Shown piece by piece: positions 36,217-47,716 of a stretch of DNA of 64,000 bases (the stretch's first letter is position 1; each line of letters begins with the position of its first letter). Origin of the DNA: Cordia subcordata. Taxonomy: Eukaryota > Streptophyta > Magnoliopsida > Boraginales > Cordiaceae. A program made the translations under genes and the position numbers. The notes below the pieces were generated by a model. It was not told the origin of the DNA, searched no databases, and worked only from the letters and a program-made list of their open reading frames with translations. The stretch lies in assembly GCA_028554755.1 (NCBI GenBank), contig JAPTOF010000005.1, positions 9,743,501 to 9,807,500 on the forward strand, read 5' to 3'.

Positions 36217-38901
36217 ATAACATATTACTTTTTTTTTTTAATTTAGGCAAAAGTATACAATTGATTCCTGAATTTTCAAAACTACCTGATCACCCCCTTC
36301 AACTTTTCAAAAGTGAGCTTATAATCTCCTCAATGTCAAAAAATTATCAGACTTGACAAGAAGTAATATTCATGCACACCTATTAAGATTTTAGTAGGAT
36401 ATATCACTTACAAAGTGTAGTTTTGGACACAATGGCCCTTTGATATTTATCAAGAACAACCCATTGCCATTAGATTCCAACCATTCACATAAGCCACTTC
36501 AAAAAGGATTGGATTTTATTAAATAATACTTTTATCTAAAATTCTACAGTTAAAAGCTCTATAACTCAATTGCCAAGACCTTATAATTAGGTTAAACAAA
36601 ATCGCTATAGTTGGATTTGTTAAAAATCATAGAATTTCATTTTAAAACCAATTATCATGTGAAGGTCGCTTCAAGATAATGGCAAACTCCTTTGCCGCTG
36701 AGTTACCAAATGCTTGCGTTTCTTTTGCTTAACGGAATTGCTTAATTCTATCCTTCACTTTAAAGGAAAATGCTCCTAAGTTGATGATGTAGCTGGTCGA
36801 AATCTTTGGATTTATCCAGACTATCCTAAACATAGAGCTATTTTTAAGATTATTTATACATATACTAAATCCAAAGAAATCATACAAGAGCTTGAGAACC
36901 TGACATGTAACTTTTTAAATAAATTAGAATTTGATACGTCAGTTAAAAAATATTAAATTTTACTAAATATCTTAATGTTATACATTGTACGAGACTAATT
37001 TCAAATTCAACGTACATCATGTTAACTTTAATTAAAAAGGATAAAACATTTAATCAAATGTATCAATAACGATCAGATATTATGCACATAGTGCAAGAAT
37101 TTAGTTCAACAGCAGATATTACATATGTGATAAATATTATCATTAAAGTGGTAAGAGAAAAAAACCTATATAAGAACTATAATATACTCTTACTCTTTAT
37201 ATAAATGGTAACTATATTTATAATTTATAATTAAAAACATATTAAAACCTGTGAATAACTCAGGCTAAACATATATCTGGTAATTGGAAAAAGTAAACAT
37301 GTTCCTAAAACGGCTGAGGTGTACATCAAGAGCATGTATGTCGCATAGAATGTGTATAGTGATTGAAAAAGAACTTGTTACTTTCTAAATATTTTACTTT
37401 AAGCCTACAACTCTTGTTTTACATGGTTCTTAACTAGGAACATTCATACCTTCGACCTTTCCAAGCTTCAAAAGTTTATCATTTTAACCCACAAACCAAA
37501 GACAAATTGAAAAGGGCAAGAGTACATAATCACAAAATATTGTATGAGTGGTATTTAAAAAGAGTAAAATACAATTTATGTTATGTAAAAATTACATAAA
37601 ACTCTCTTGTAGTTTCGAATTGTACTAAGGCCATTCATTCTCTATCCCTTGGTTTAGAGTCATAATTAATTACATTCACTAATTGATATTCTTCTAAGTA
37701 GGAATTAATACTTCAACAAATCTACCTCACTTTTCAAGTGAATTCATTGGAATAAATAACGCAATCGCAAGATATGGTGTATTTATTTTCTAAATCGATA
37801 ATACTAGTGCATACATGGAATTATAGATGACAACATTTGTAACAGAGATTTTCGGACTCTTAAAGAATCGAAATGGGTTAACGCCTTGCAGTGCGAGTAC
37901 TACTATTTCTTTTCATTAAAAAAAAAATTGTCATATAAATAAACATTTGATATTTAGTACACAAAGTTTTATCATAAAAATAAACAATAAAAAGGTGAGA
38001 AAAATGAAACATTAAACTTTTCTATATTCCCTTGCCTTACAACACCTTCCTAACTTTCAGCCAAGTTACCCTTCCATCAATATTGACTAACATCACTCAG
38101 GTAAGGTTACCATACATCCTAAGCAATGTACATCAACATAGCTTAGTATACTTATTCATTATCTTTATATTATATGTTCATAATATTTATACTATATGTT
38201 TACAACTTTTAATTATTTATAAATTGCAAGTCATATGTTTACAATTTTAACATTTTATATTTAAAACTTTTAATTATTCATAAATTACTTACTCATTATT
38301 CTTATATTATATATTCCAAAACTTTATATAATATATTCACAATAACAAATAACATATTTACTATTATTTAAGATATACTTACAATATGTAAACGATATAT
38401 TCACAACTTGTGAATAACATAGTTACAACTTGTGAACGATTTCGAAGTCACAGTCGAAAATGTTATCAGTATCCAACTGACGATTAGATTTTTGTGTTAT
38501 GTTTGTTAGCATAAGGAGAACAAACTTATTAAATTTCACATTGATTTGATCGTCATATTATGAGATCTCTCAGGAGATACACCATGCTCATTTGAGTGAA
38601 CTATAATGCGGGTACATGGTATAATTTGTAACATTGCTCCAAATATCAACCATTGATTTTATAACCATTGATTTTCAACCATTAGTTTTATAATAATCAG
38701 CTAACTGCTACTTTAATGCATTATTTTCTTCGACAAAAGGAAAAAAAAAAATTAGTAAATACTTAAGCAAGCCTCTCCTTATAATTCAGAGCAGATAAAT
38801 TCCTATCCTATTTTACAGACCCTTCTGGAATTAGAAAGGGAAAATAAAGTTGAGAGCAGGAAACAAGAAATGGAAGACATATAATACATAGAGATGATTA
38901 T
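36217..38901. other. Intergenic DNA, no gene seen
   Basis: About 36595-36840 is a diverged copy of the sequence just 3' of the lyase gene (35222-35449 plus 35682-35730). About 38765-38900 is related to 35870-36000. The stretch 38160-38440 is a low-complexity series of TATGTTTACAA and TTCACAA words. No coding signal. Confidence 0.5.
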
Positions 38902-40169
38902 TTAATTATATTTATGAAGTTGCTTTTTGGTATTCTCGGCATCATCAGCAGCCTCAACCTGCATTTTTGCAGTCAGCAGATCAGCCTCAGTTGCTTCCTC
39001 CTCATTTTTGGCATTCATTTTCTTCACCTGCACATGCTCCTTTCATTTTTCACTGAAAGTACCTTTTTCTAAAGAAAAAGAAAGCATATTTTTTAAAATA
39101 AATATTTAAATAAAAATTTTAAAATTCTGAAATTCGGAAAAAAAAAGGATCAATTTTGACTTTTTCTAAAAGTCAAAATTTTTAACTCTCCAAAAACACA
39201 CCTTTTGGTAAAAAAAAAAAAAAAAAAACTAATTCAAACAAGGCCCTACTCAAGTTCAACTTCTAGCATGTAACTACTAGTACCTAAAAACTGGTTTAAA
39301 ATGCTTAAGCTGCTTTGACGTTAAATAAAATGTACATTACTTCCCATGATTTGTTAAACTATGTACTTTGTCTTTTAAATTTATCGAATAAAACCTCCTC
39401 ACATTCTTCGTCCAACCTAACGGTGGTGTGTTATAAGAGCACTGTATATAAATATGGATATAAATTCAGACGAGCTCTAAGCGTGTAGAATAAGAGGTTG
39501 TTCGCCTATGCTTATAAATTGATCAAACCAGCTTATAAACTAAAAAGACAGATTGACATGTTTGGATAATTAGCTTACTAATACTTTTTGCTAGCTTAAA
39601 ATCTGAAAGAAAAAAAGCTCCATTGGATAATCTTATTTTTGAACAGTTTATAAGCACTTTGCTCAAAATCATCAAAAAAAAAAAAAAAGAACATTACCCT
39701 TGAAAAAGATAAATAATTTTAATTACCATTAATCAGTGACATGTCCCTGTAAAGTTACCTACTATTACTACTTATAAGTATTTATTTACCAAATATACCA
39801 ACAAATTATAAATTCATATTATCTAAACACTCCGAGATAATAAATCGGATGAAAACAACAAGAAAGAAAGAGCAGCTATTGAATCCGGTCTTAGATGGTT
39901 GGAAGACGGAAGCAAATAGCCTTCGATTAATCACCAGCTTATAATTGCTTATAAGCACAAGCTGCTTCTAAGCACTTAAACTTAAACCGTACCTGACCAA
40001 TAACCAAGGCTTTAACGTAGCGAAAACTTTCTTGCAAAGAAGTGGCAGCAAGTACACAACCTTTTTTCACACGAGAAGTTGCTGAAGGCGTCTCTAATTG
40101 CCTTGTGTTGTTCGAGACGCTTCTTCTTGCTGGTGGTGATGCAGCCGATTCGACCAAATCATCTTCCAT
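38902..40169 (-). CDS. Small unrecognised plant protein (100 aa, two exons)
   Basis: Minus-strand exons 40169-39993 (59 codons from ATG) and 39027-38902 (41 codons plus TAA) join in phase 0 across a 965-base intron with GT (39992-39991) and AG (39029-39028). Both exons are clearly richer in GC than the intron. The N-terminal 35 residues are Ser/Thr/Ala/Arg-rich and probably disordered. Residues 37-59 (CVLAATSLQESFRYVKALVI) look like an amphipathic helix. The C-terminal 41 residues are charged, with EEEATEADLLTAKMQVEAADD forming a likely helix. I do not recognise a named domain, and there is no signal peptide or clear membrane segment. The intron holds a hAT MITE (39490-39975) and a Tourist-like right end near 39245. 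The exact splice, the balanced reading frame and the coding-like composition argue for a real gene; without homologues this stays provisional. Confidence 0.6.
39490..39975. mobile_element. hAT-type MITE, long form, inside an intron
   Basis: GCTTATAA words occur in both orientations (ATGCTTATAAATTGATC at the left; ATTGCTTATAAGCACAAGC and GCTTCTAAGCACTTAAAC at the right). The inner phrase GTTTGGATAATTAGCTTA matches the relatives at 27238 and 51474. Its right end reaches within about 20 bases of the exon 1 splice donor of the small minus-strand gene. Ends are approximate. Confidence 0.5.
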
Positions 40170-41610
40170 CTTATGCTAAGCCCCACTAGATTTTCTTCTC
40201 TACCAAAATTGTAAGATGTCTCGAACTAAGATGATTTTTTGGGGCAATTATATGTGATACTAAGGGTGTTTCTCTTCATAGTGAACACGTTCTTCTAGTT
40301 CTTTGTGAATACGATATATGAAGAGGTGTTTCAAGTTGCCACGTTTTGTGCAATTTTAGATGAGGTGTCAATGTCGCTAATTCTTTAGCCAACCCGTGAG
40401 AGCATCTTGCTTTTTTTACTTTCTCATTTTGAAAGTGAAATGAACTATAAATTAAAGATTTTAAATTACCAAGCTGTTAATAAACTAATAGTGTTTAAAT
40501 TATATTTCAAATAAGACAATTTTTACAAATAGTTCTTAATGGTTATAAAAATTATTATTTTATTTTTATTATTTCAAAAGTAATTCACTTAATCCTCAAT
40601 ATTTGCAAAAGAAAAATAAATATTTCAATTTATTAGAGACTGTTTAACTTAAATTTTAGAATTTTAGACATATTTTCTAAATGGAGATTTGTTAGAAGGC
40701 ACTCCAAAATTATCAAAGGAAATTTTGGAAAACAGTGTAGAGTTGTTTTTCACTACTCTTCTTTAATTTAAAAAATTTGTAAAATTATTTTTCAATTGTC
40801 ATTTTGAATTTTTTTTTTGTAAACATAATATTCTATTTTCTACGCTATATAAAAAATTCTAAAAAATAACTGTAATTTTATGTAAGAAAATAGGACCTTA
40901 CATTTCCTTCATGATGGTTGAATTCTGTGTCCGCCAATCCTCATGTGTCCAAACCATCATTTATCACTTACTTTTCTCGATCTTTTCTAGAACCTCACTA
41001 ATTATCTACAATTATGAACCTTGAGGCAATGATGTCTAAAAGGCGCAAAAGGAAATCTTCAAAAGATTGCAAATAGCAAGTATACAAAAGGAAATCTTCA
41101 AAACATTGAATAACCACCATGCAATGAATAACTAAATCAAGCAAGTTGCATAAAAGTTCAATCATGTAGATAATTAGAAATATATTACAATGACATTTTT
41201 TTATATAAATGATATTTGTAAATTTCGGAAAGATATTAATTTTTTAAAGAAATTCGTCTTCAACTCAACTCAAGTAAAATATCCGAAACAGACAAATAAA
41301 TAAATAAATAAATTTTCTGGTGTTAACATGCCATGAAACCCACCTCCTTGCCGCCGTCATTGCATAGAAATTAGCAAGTATTTAGATGAAAAGCCTAAGA
41401 TTAATTTTGAACCTCTAGCATCGTTGAACAAAGAGTGAAAAACTAAGAGAGAGAAATTTAGAAGAAGAAGAAGATCCTTAAGAGAGAAAGTGAAAGAGAT
41501 GGATTGCTTTTACTTCTAGTATCTCACACTTTCAACTACTTTGAAATAAAAAACAATAATAACTGAACCTTTTATATGTTTGAACTTTTTTCCCTAGAAA
41601 TAACACTATA
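40170..41610. other. Upstream region of the small gene and intergenic DNA
   Basis: The divergent promoter space of the minus-strand gene lies in the first few hundred bases; no TATA box is clear. The rest is AT-rich without coding signal. Confidence 0.4.
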
Positions 41611-42753
41611 CTAAGCCTGTGCTTTACGCGAGTTATTTTCTTATTTAGATGGAAAAAGATCATTACTTAAAAAGAATAAAATATCATTTTGCAAGCTACT
41701 TTTTAGTCAAAAACAAATTTATTTTCTGGTGCATAAGCAAAAGTTGTTAGTTTTAAGATTGTTAAAAGGAATAAACATAAAAACATGTTAGGCATGTAAT
41801 TAAATTGTTAAATATTGTTTGACTATTATGCTTAGGAAAAAGAAAATCCAATACCAATTTTTTATCATTTTTTAACAAGAGATGATTTTCGTAACTTTAA
41901 AACGTCTACCATCTTATGTGATAAGAGACATCAAATATCAACTTATAATCCACACCTTTGTGTTGCCACCCTATAAAGATAATGAGAGTATCATAAATAA
42001 AAATAACTTTTAATTACTAAGAAAAATAGTAAGTACAAAAGACCAGTTTCATACCTTAGAAAGAGAAACATCTTTCATGGATGTTATCTAGAAACTCATT
42101 TTCTTTGTACATCCTTAAAATTATATTGAAAAATTAGTAGAAATCAAGCAATACGTGAATCAGAATCTAAAAACTAAAATCTAAAGAAAAAGAACATGCT
42201 ATACTTTATAAATGTATTAGTAAAGGATGTCAAACATCATTTACAATACATATAAATTAATAGAATGTAACTTTTGTTCTTTCTCCAATACTATGTAGAT
42301 ATTGTCTTGGTCTTCAAATGCATTAAAGATTTACACTAGATTGCTTTGCTTCTATCAAGCACCACAAAATTTTTATCTTTTTCTCACATTCATCCTTAAC
42401 TATAGTAGTTGTTTTCATATAATAACATCACTCAAAAAATTAAATAAATATAATAGCCCATAAGGTTGGGGAAAAAAAAAGTATGGAAACAAATGCATGA
42501 TTGAGAGACTTATGAGATTCATAACCATTTTGAAAGAGTTAAAACTTGTTAAAAGTTTAAATAAATATCTTAATTAACGGAGAAGTTGGATGTTGTTGAT
42601 TTATTTTCTGGCTCCAAAAAGCAAAAAGGTGATGATTATTATAAAGGTGACGTGGCGTTTTAGTAGAGTATTATAGTGCTAATGTCTCAACACCTAAAGC
42701 TTACATACTCTCCTTGAGGTACAATTATATATAAATAGTATAGATAGTATAGA
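41611..42753 (-). mobile_element. Non-autonomous Helitron, minus strand, about 1.1 kb
   Basis: On the minus strand it starts TCTATACTATCTATACTATT after a host A (plus-strand T at 42754). It ends CGCGTAAAGCACAGGCTTAG before a host T (plus-strand A at 41610). Start and A/T context fit a Helitron; the end is TTAG rather than CTAG and the hairpin is degenerate, so it is an old copy. No helicase. Confidence 0.45.
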
Positions 42754-42889
42754 TTACCACATGAATTACAAATTATCCAGCCACAATAGGAGCAAACGAG
42801 ATACGAAAAATCAAAATCTAATTGCTTAACTAAATATTAATATTCATACATCTAAATTCAAGAAATCGTACCAAAATACTCATGATTAA

Positions 42890-43131
42890 GGACCCGTTTG
42901 GATTGACTTTTATCTTGAAAAATACTTTTTTTAAAAAAAAAAATTACATCTTTTTTATAATAAATAATTGAATTGGATTCATAAAGGGGGGGGGGGAACT
43001 AAAACTTTGAAAAATCCTCAATTTTAGCTTTTTCAAAAATTTAAAATTCGATCTCCTCAAAACATACTTTTTTTCAAACTCTTCAAAAAGTATACTTTTT
43101 TGGAAAAGAATAGGTCAATCCAAACGAAGCA
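42890..43131. mobile_element. Tourist-like MITE (242 bp)
   Basis: Left end GGACCCGTTTGGATTGAC; right end GGTCAATCCAAACGAAGCA. A TAA target duplication lies at 42887-42889 and 43132-43134. It contains a G run (about 42986-42997). Confidence 0.75.
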
Positions 43132-43750
43132 TAAATGATCGTGTTGTACTTATAACACATTTAAGAGAAGGATCAAAACAAAACAGTAGAAAATATTTTT
43201 TATTTTTTGTTTTTTGTAAGAAAAATCATAAAATAACCCAAACATGATTAAAAAATCAAGAGAAAAAATTGTTCCATTTCGCTAAATCATCAAATAACTC
43301 ATACATAATTAAAAAAATTAACCCAATCATCAAATTTTTGCATCTATGTTTGCATTTTAGCGCTATGTTTGTTTATGCTTGTTTCTTTCTATATTGTACT
43401 CATGTTGATGTTATTAATATAAATATTTGTTTCTGACCAAAAGAAATAAAAACTCAAATATAGATAAATCAATAAATCATCAAATAACTCAAACATAGAT
43501 AATTATGAAATCACTTCCACAAAAATATTTCTTTTTAGTTATTCTAATTCTTTTCTTTTCTATTCCAATTGTATATCAAAAGTTACTATTATTATATAAA
43601 TTAAATGATTTATCTCTCCATGATAATTTACAAACAGAAAAATAAATAGCCATAATATTAAATAAATAAATAAATAATTCAAGGAGATCAGGGAAATGGG
43701 CAAAATAGTCTTTTCGCGTTTTGCGGTCTCGATATGACTCCCCAAGTACA
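43132..43750. other. Intergenic DNA before TFIIA gamma
   Basis: AT-rich, with repeated phrases AAATCATCAAATAACTCA (about 43284 and 43475) and an (AATA)n run near 43655-43675. No gene. Confidence 0.45.
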
Positions 43751-43758
43751 AAATTAGC

Positions 43759-43766
43759 TATAAAAG
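43759..43766 (+). promoter_or_regulatory. TATA box of the TFIIA gamma gene
   Basis: TATAAAAG, followed 20-65 bases later by a pyrimidine-rich stretch (CTCCCTCCTCTCTAGCTCTT and CCCTCTCTCCCCTACTCTC), the Y-patch typical of plant core promoters. A leader intron is likely from a GT at 43831 to the AG at 43947-43948, just before the ATG at 43963. Confidence 0.65.
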
Positions 43767-43962
43767 CCCCCAAATTCATCTCCCTCCTCTCTAGCTCTTG
43801 CTCTCGCTGTCCCTCTCTCCCCTACTCTCAAGGTTCATGCTTTTGATTTTTGAAAAAACAAAATTGCAAATTTGTAGAAGATTGATTTAATATTATTTCA
43901 ACCCAATTTTTTGCATTAATTTAATGTTTTTGGTAAAAAAAGTTGCAGATCTTGAAGAATTC

Positions 43963-46900
43963 ATGGCGACTTTTGAGTTGTATAGGAGATCGACGATAGG
44001 GATGTGTTTAACGGAAACGCTTGATGAGATGGTCTTGAATGGAATTCTCAGCCCTGACCTCGCTATCCAAGTCCTTGTTCAGTTCGATAAGGTTTCCTCA
44101 CCAGCACTTTTTTCTTTTTAACTTTCTCATGTATGTATATGTTTCTCTAGTTGTGTTTTTGTACGCGTATATGTGTGTATGCATTCTAGATGTTTATGTG
44201 TGTATGCATAAATGTCCGTATACATATGTGTATGTATGCGCGTGCGTGTGAGATTGTGTATATTCATGAGTTTTTGCACGTATGTATAGATGTGTGTGTG
44301 TATTTGTATGTGCATGCGTTATATGTATTTATATGTATAAGGGTGTGTTTGTGTTTATAAATATATGTTTATATGTGCGAATGTTTACATATATGTGCAA
44401 GTGTCTTGATTGTGTGCTTGTATGTGTGAATTTGCATGCATGTATGTGTGTATTTATGTGTTAAGTGTGTGTATATATGAGGAGTGTACATGCCTGTATG
44501 TGAAACTATGCGTGTGTGTGCAAACACACATAGATATACATATATAAAATGTGTTTCCTTTTTGTAATCTTGTATAATTTGTTTAGTTCTTTATGGGATG
44601 TAGTCTATGACTGAAGCTCTGGAGACTCAAGTCAAGAGTAAGGTCTCGATTAAGGTAATTTAGTTCTCCAACCTACCACTATGCATTGCTCACTAAATTT
44701 ATACTATGGGATTTTTGTTTTTTCTATGTTGTTCTTTTTTTGGGGAAATCGGATATTTGGTAAAAACTTGATTGTTTTTAGGCTTTTACCAAATGCACTT
44801 GTAGTTTTCCGAAAGAAGTGCTATAAAGATTGTAAAACACATTCAAATCCAAAATAGGATATCATCCTTGTTTAATCGATGTGACATTAAATTTTCTTTT
44901 CTCTTCTTTTCTCTCGTTCTCTTTGTTTGGCGGCCCGGAGGGGCGGGGGTTGTTGGTGGTGGTTACAGGGTTATTGATGGATAGGGTTATTTCTATCGTG
45001 GCAGTTTACGTGGGCACCTTATTCCTTTTCATGTGATACTCCACATAATTTCTTGAGTTTTTCTTATAATAAGTATCTTGGAACTGCTTGTGCAGAGGTT
45101 CTCTGCCCATGTCTTGCTCACCTTTTTCAATTTTGTTACCGTAAGACCTCTTATTCTATATTGAATTTCTTCTCTATATGATTAGTGATAAACTAACTGA
45201 TCTTGTTGAGGAGTAGAACGTCACATATTTCCTATGACATTATGATAAAACACAACACCCATGATTTCACCATGTCCCTGAGATTAGATAAAGAAAGGTG
45301 CATTAGAGGTTAATACTTTGCAATTGGATAAGTTATTAGGAGTGTGGTAGAATGAAAGACAAAGGGAAGAAAAAAGAATATAGCAGAATTCAAGTGCTGG
45401 GCCGAACACTAGTAGTTCTTTCCTTTTGTAAATGAATGCAACGATATAACCTAGAAATAAATAATAATGGAACAGTTCATATATTGGCCTATGGTGCTTA
45501 TTTTTGAATTTCTGCTTTATTATTCCCGTCATCCATTAACCGTTGGATGATCCAAAAGAAAAGGTGGCAGGATTCGAACCTAACCTATGGCCTCGCCCCT
45601 GGCCTGCTGGGTTGGATGGCCAGATTAGCACCCTTTGTCGCCTCTATACACAAAACAGATATGCTGCACTACCCAGTGTCAAACTTTGTCTTCCCTACTC
45701 CTTTTCTGGTTATGCCCTAATTTAGATAGGAGATATTGACTTTGATACGAACTAGGACACGATTAGCAGCACATAAATATAAGGTGCCTCCTCCTTGCAT
45801 GGGCTCCTGATGAAGTTACAGGATCTCTTTCTTGCGGTGGTGTATCTTAGTTAGGGCTATGGAATATAGAGAAGCTGCTATCTCTCCTGAGATGTAGAAT
45901 CTTCTATCTCAATGTAATGGTTTGAATCTGAAGACTGGGATGAAATGATAAGCTTGATTTTTCTTTTCTCTTTCTTGGATTATAACTGCCATATTAAGAG
46001 GTAGAAGTTAGAACCACTGTTATTGAGTAAAGAATTTTCCTGGCCTTTCATTTTGAGCAAGCAATACCTTTTAGATTACATAGAAAAATCCTCCTTTTTA
46101 CTACAACCCCTGTTCTAGGGCATTTATAGGTTGTTTGGCTTTGCTTATTTGGTGCTTATAAGTAACAAATAGTAAAAAGTATGTGAGAGGGTGCTTGTTT
46201 ATAGGTGCTTATAAGCATCTAAAATAAGCAAAGCTAAACACCCTCTTACTCTTGTTATTGATTTGTACGTCTCCGTTCTGTTGTTGTCAATCCTGTGGTC
46301 TTGCTGCCAATGTTGTCTAGTTGCTTCTGCAATTAATAAGTAAAATTCTTTATTTAAGTTAGAAATTCTTTATGCTTCTATTTGTACTTCTATATCTTGT
46401 TTTGGATATGTCAAAAACTGCCCCATGACACTTCAAAATTATTTTGAAGTGTTGATCATCAAACTCTATAATTCTGTCTTTAACATGACATAATTTCTGT
46501 CAAACATTTCAGATGAAACAAGATTGTTTCCTTCTGCTGTACTTAACTCAGTAACAAGCTTGTTAGGTTAGCACCAATTAAATTAAAGATTAGCCTTAGA
46601 ATAAACAGTTAACAGTTCCTCATCACAAGGATTATTGGATTTACTGATGCTTGCTTCTGTTAAGCCACACAAAGATAACTGACATTATTTTAGTTGGTCG
46701 TTACTCCTTGTGTATGATAGATGAGTCTACTTCCTTGGAAGTTCTTCATTGGCCGGTTGTTTTGTTTGCTTTTGGCCCATTCATAGCTGATGGCTGGGGT
46801 ACATTACCTTCAACGTTCTCCACTCATATTTGATGTTCTATTTATTTTCTTTTTGTGCTTCAGGGGCATCTTCATACATACCGATTCTGTGACAATGTTT

Positions 46901-47004
46901 GGACTTTCATCTTACAAGATGCTCAATTCAAGACTGAGGAAAGTCAAGAGCCTGTTGGGCAGGTCAAGATTGTGGCATGTGACTCAAAACTGCTAACCCA
47001 GTGA
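43963..47004 (+). CDS. TFIIA-gamma: Transcription initiation factor IIA gamma subunit (TFIIA small subunit, TOA2 type), 106 aa
   Basis: Exons 43963-44091, 44604-44654 and 46864-47004 join at GT-AG introns to exactly 106 residues, the usual length in plants. TFIIA gamma pairs with the alpha/beta subunits and steadies TBP on the TATA box in the nucleus. The N-terminal helical part begins MATFELYRRSTIGMCLTETL; the C-terminal beta-barrel part includes GHLHTYRFCDNVWTFILQDA and ends VKIVACDSKLLTQ. All are near-invariant in the family. Less usual is VLNGILSPDLA at residues 24-34, where a polar QSG.LSPELA-like phrase is common. Residue 39 is Val, the residue whose change to Glu in rice TFIIA gamma 5 gives the xa5 resistance allele. 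An earlier in-frame ATG (43924) lies in the likely leader intron, so I use the family start. Intron 2 (2.2 kb) holds a 114-bp hAT MITE. Confidence 0.96.
44115..44560. repeat. TG/TATG-rich low-complexity tract in TFIIA gamma intron 1
   Basis: About 450 bp of alternating purine-pyrimidine words (TGTATG, TGTGTG, ATATGT, GCGTGCGTGTG) filling most of the 512-base intron. Short open frames of Cys/Val/Tyr repeats here are artefacts. Confidence 0.8.
46130..46243. mobile_element. hAT-type MITE, short form (114 bp)
   Basis: Left end GTTGTTTGGCTTTGCTTATT; reverse of the right end GGGTGTTTAGCTTTGCTTAT; terminal inverted repeats of about 33 bp. Same family as 27784-27896. Lies in intron 2 of the TFIIA gamma gene. 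Confidence 0.7.
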
Positions 47005-47279
47005 GCAAGACTTGCATGTAGCGAAATATTGACCGAATTCTTGCTGATGTCGTGGAAGAATGATGGTGTACAAAAAGAAAGTTCGCGAGATTACTGTTGT
47101 TCCATCCTTTCGGTAGTATTTGCAGGCAATAGTTGCCCAAAAACTTTGTATAATTCAATCAAGTCCATACGTCTTTCGTAGTAGCTAAATAACGCGGTAC
47201 CTGTTGACTGAGATGCATATCTATCAGAGTTGTAATTTCTAAGTCTTAAGCTCTATCTCTAATATAGGTAAATGTGAGT

Positions 47280-47675
47280 TGTTGATCCAGGCTTATGAAT
47301 AAGGTCAACAATGATCAGTGTGTGAGTCGACCGGCTATGCGCGAATCTATAAATAAAGCCCGATGCGGAGCAGAAAAGGAGGAGTTTTTACACACACTTC
47401 ACACCTATTCTCACACACACTTAACCCTATTCCCTAGCCGCCTCACACACCCTTTTCACAGACTTTTCACGAAGAACCAAGTTTCGTTAGAGGATTCAAA
47501 CGCTTTGGAATCGAGATTGTTTACAAGCTGTGTTCTAAAATTGCTAGGATGAAAGGGGAGTTTCGTTATATCTCTTTCATTCTATTTTCTATTATGTCTG
47601 AGTAGGCTTGTATAGGGTGATAAAACTTATGTAATGGGTTAATTTTATATTCTTATGATATGGGATATGATGGCT

Positions 47676-47716
<41 letters not shown>

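Noticed and set aside
38927..39109. Plus-strand Ser/Phe-rich 60-codon frame
   Set aside because: Antisense of exon 2 of the minus-strand small gene, which has proper splice sites and phase.
43924..43962. Upstream in-frame ATG as start of TFIIA gamma
   Set aside because: It sits in the likely leader intron before a GTTGCAG acceptor; the family starts at MATFELYRRS.
44039..44464. Open frames of Cys/Val/Tyr repeats
   Set aside because: They cross the TG-rich intron of the TFIIA gamma gene.
45543..45725. Second SINE type or tRNA-like piece (minus-strand GGTTCGAATCCTGCC box)
   Set aside because: Only a B-box-like word is clear; no A box at the right distance, no tail and no flanking repeat.
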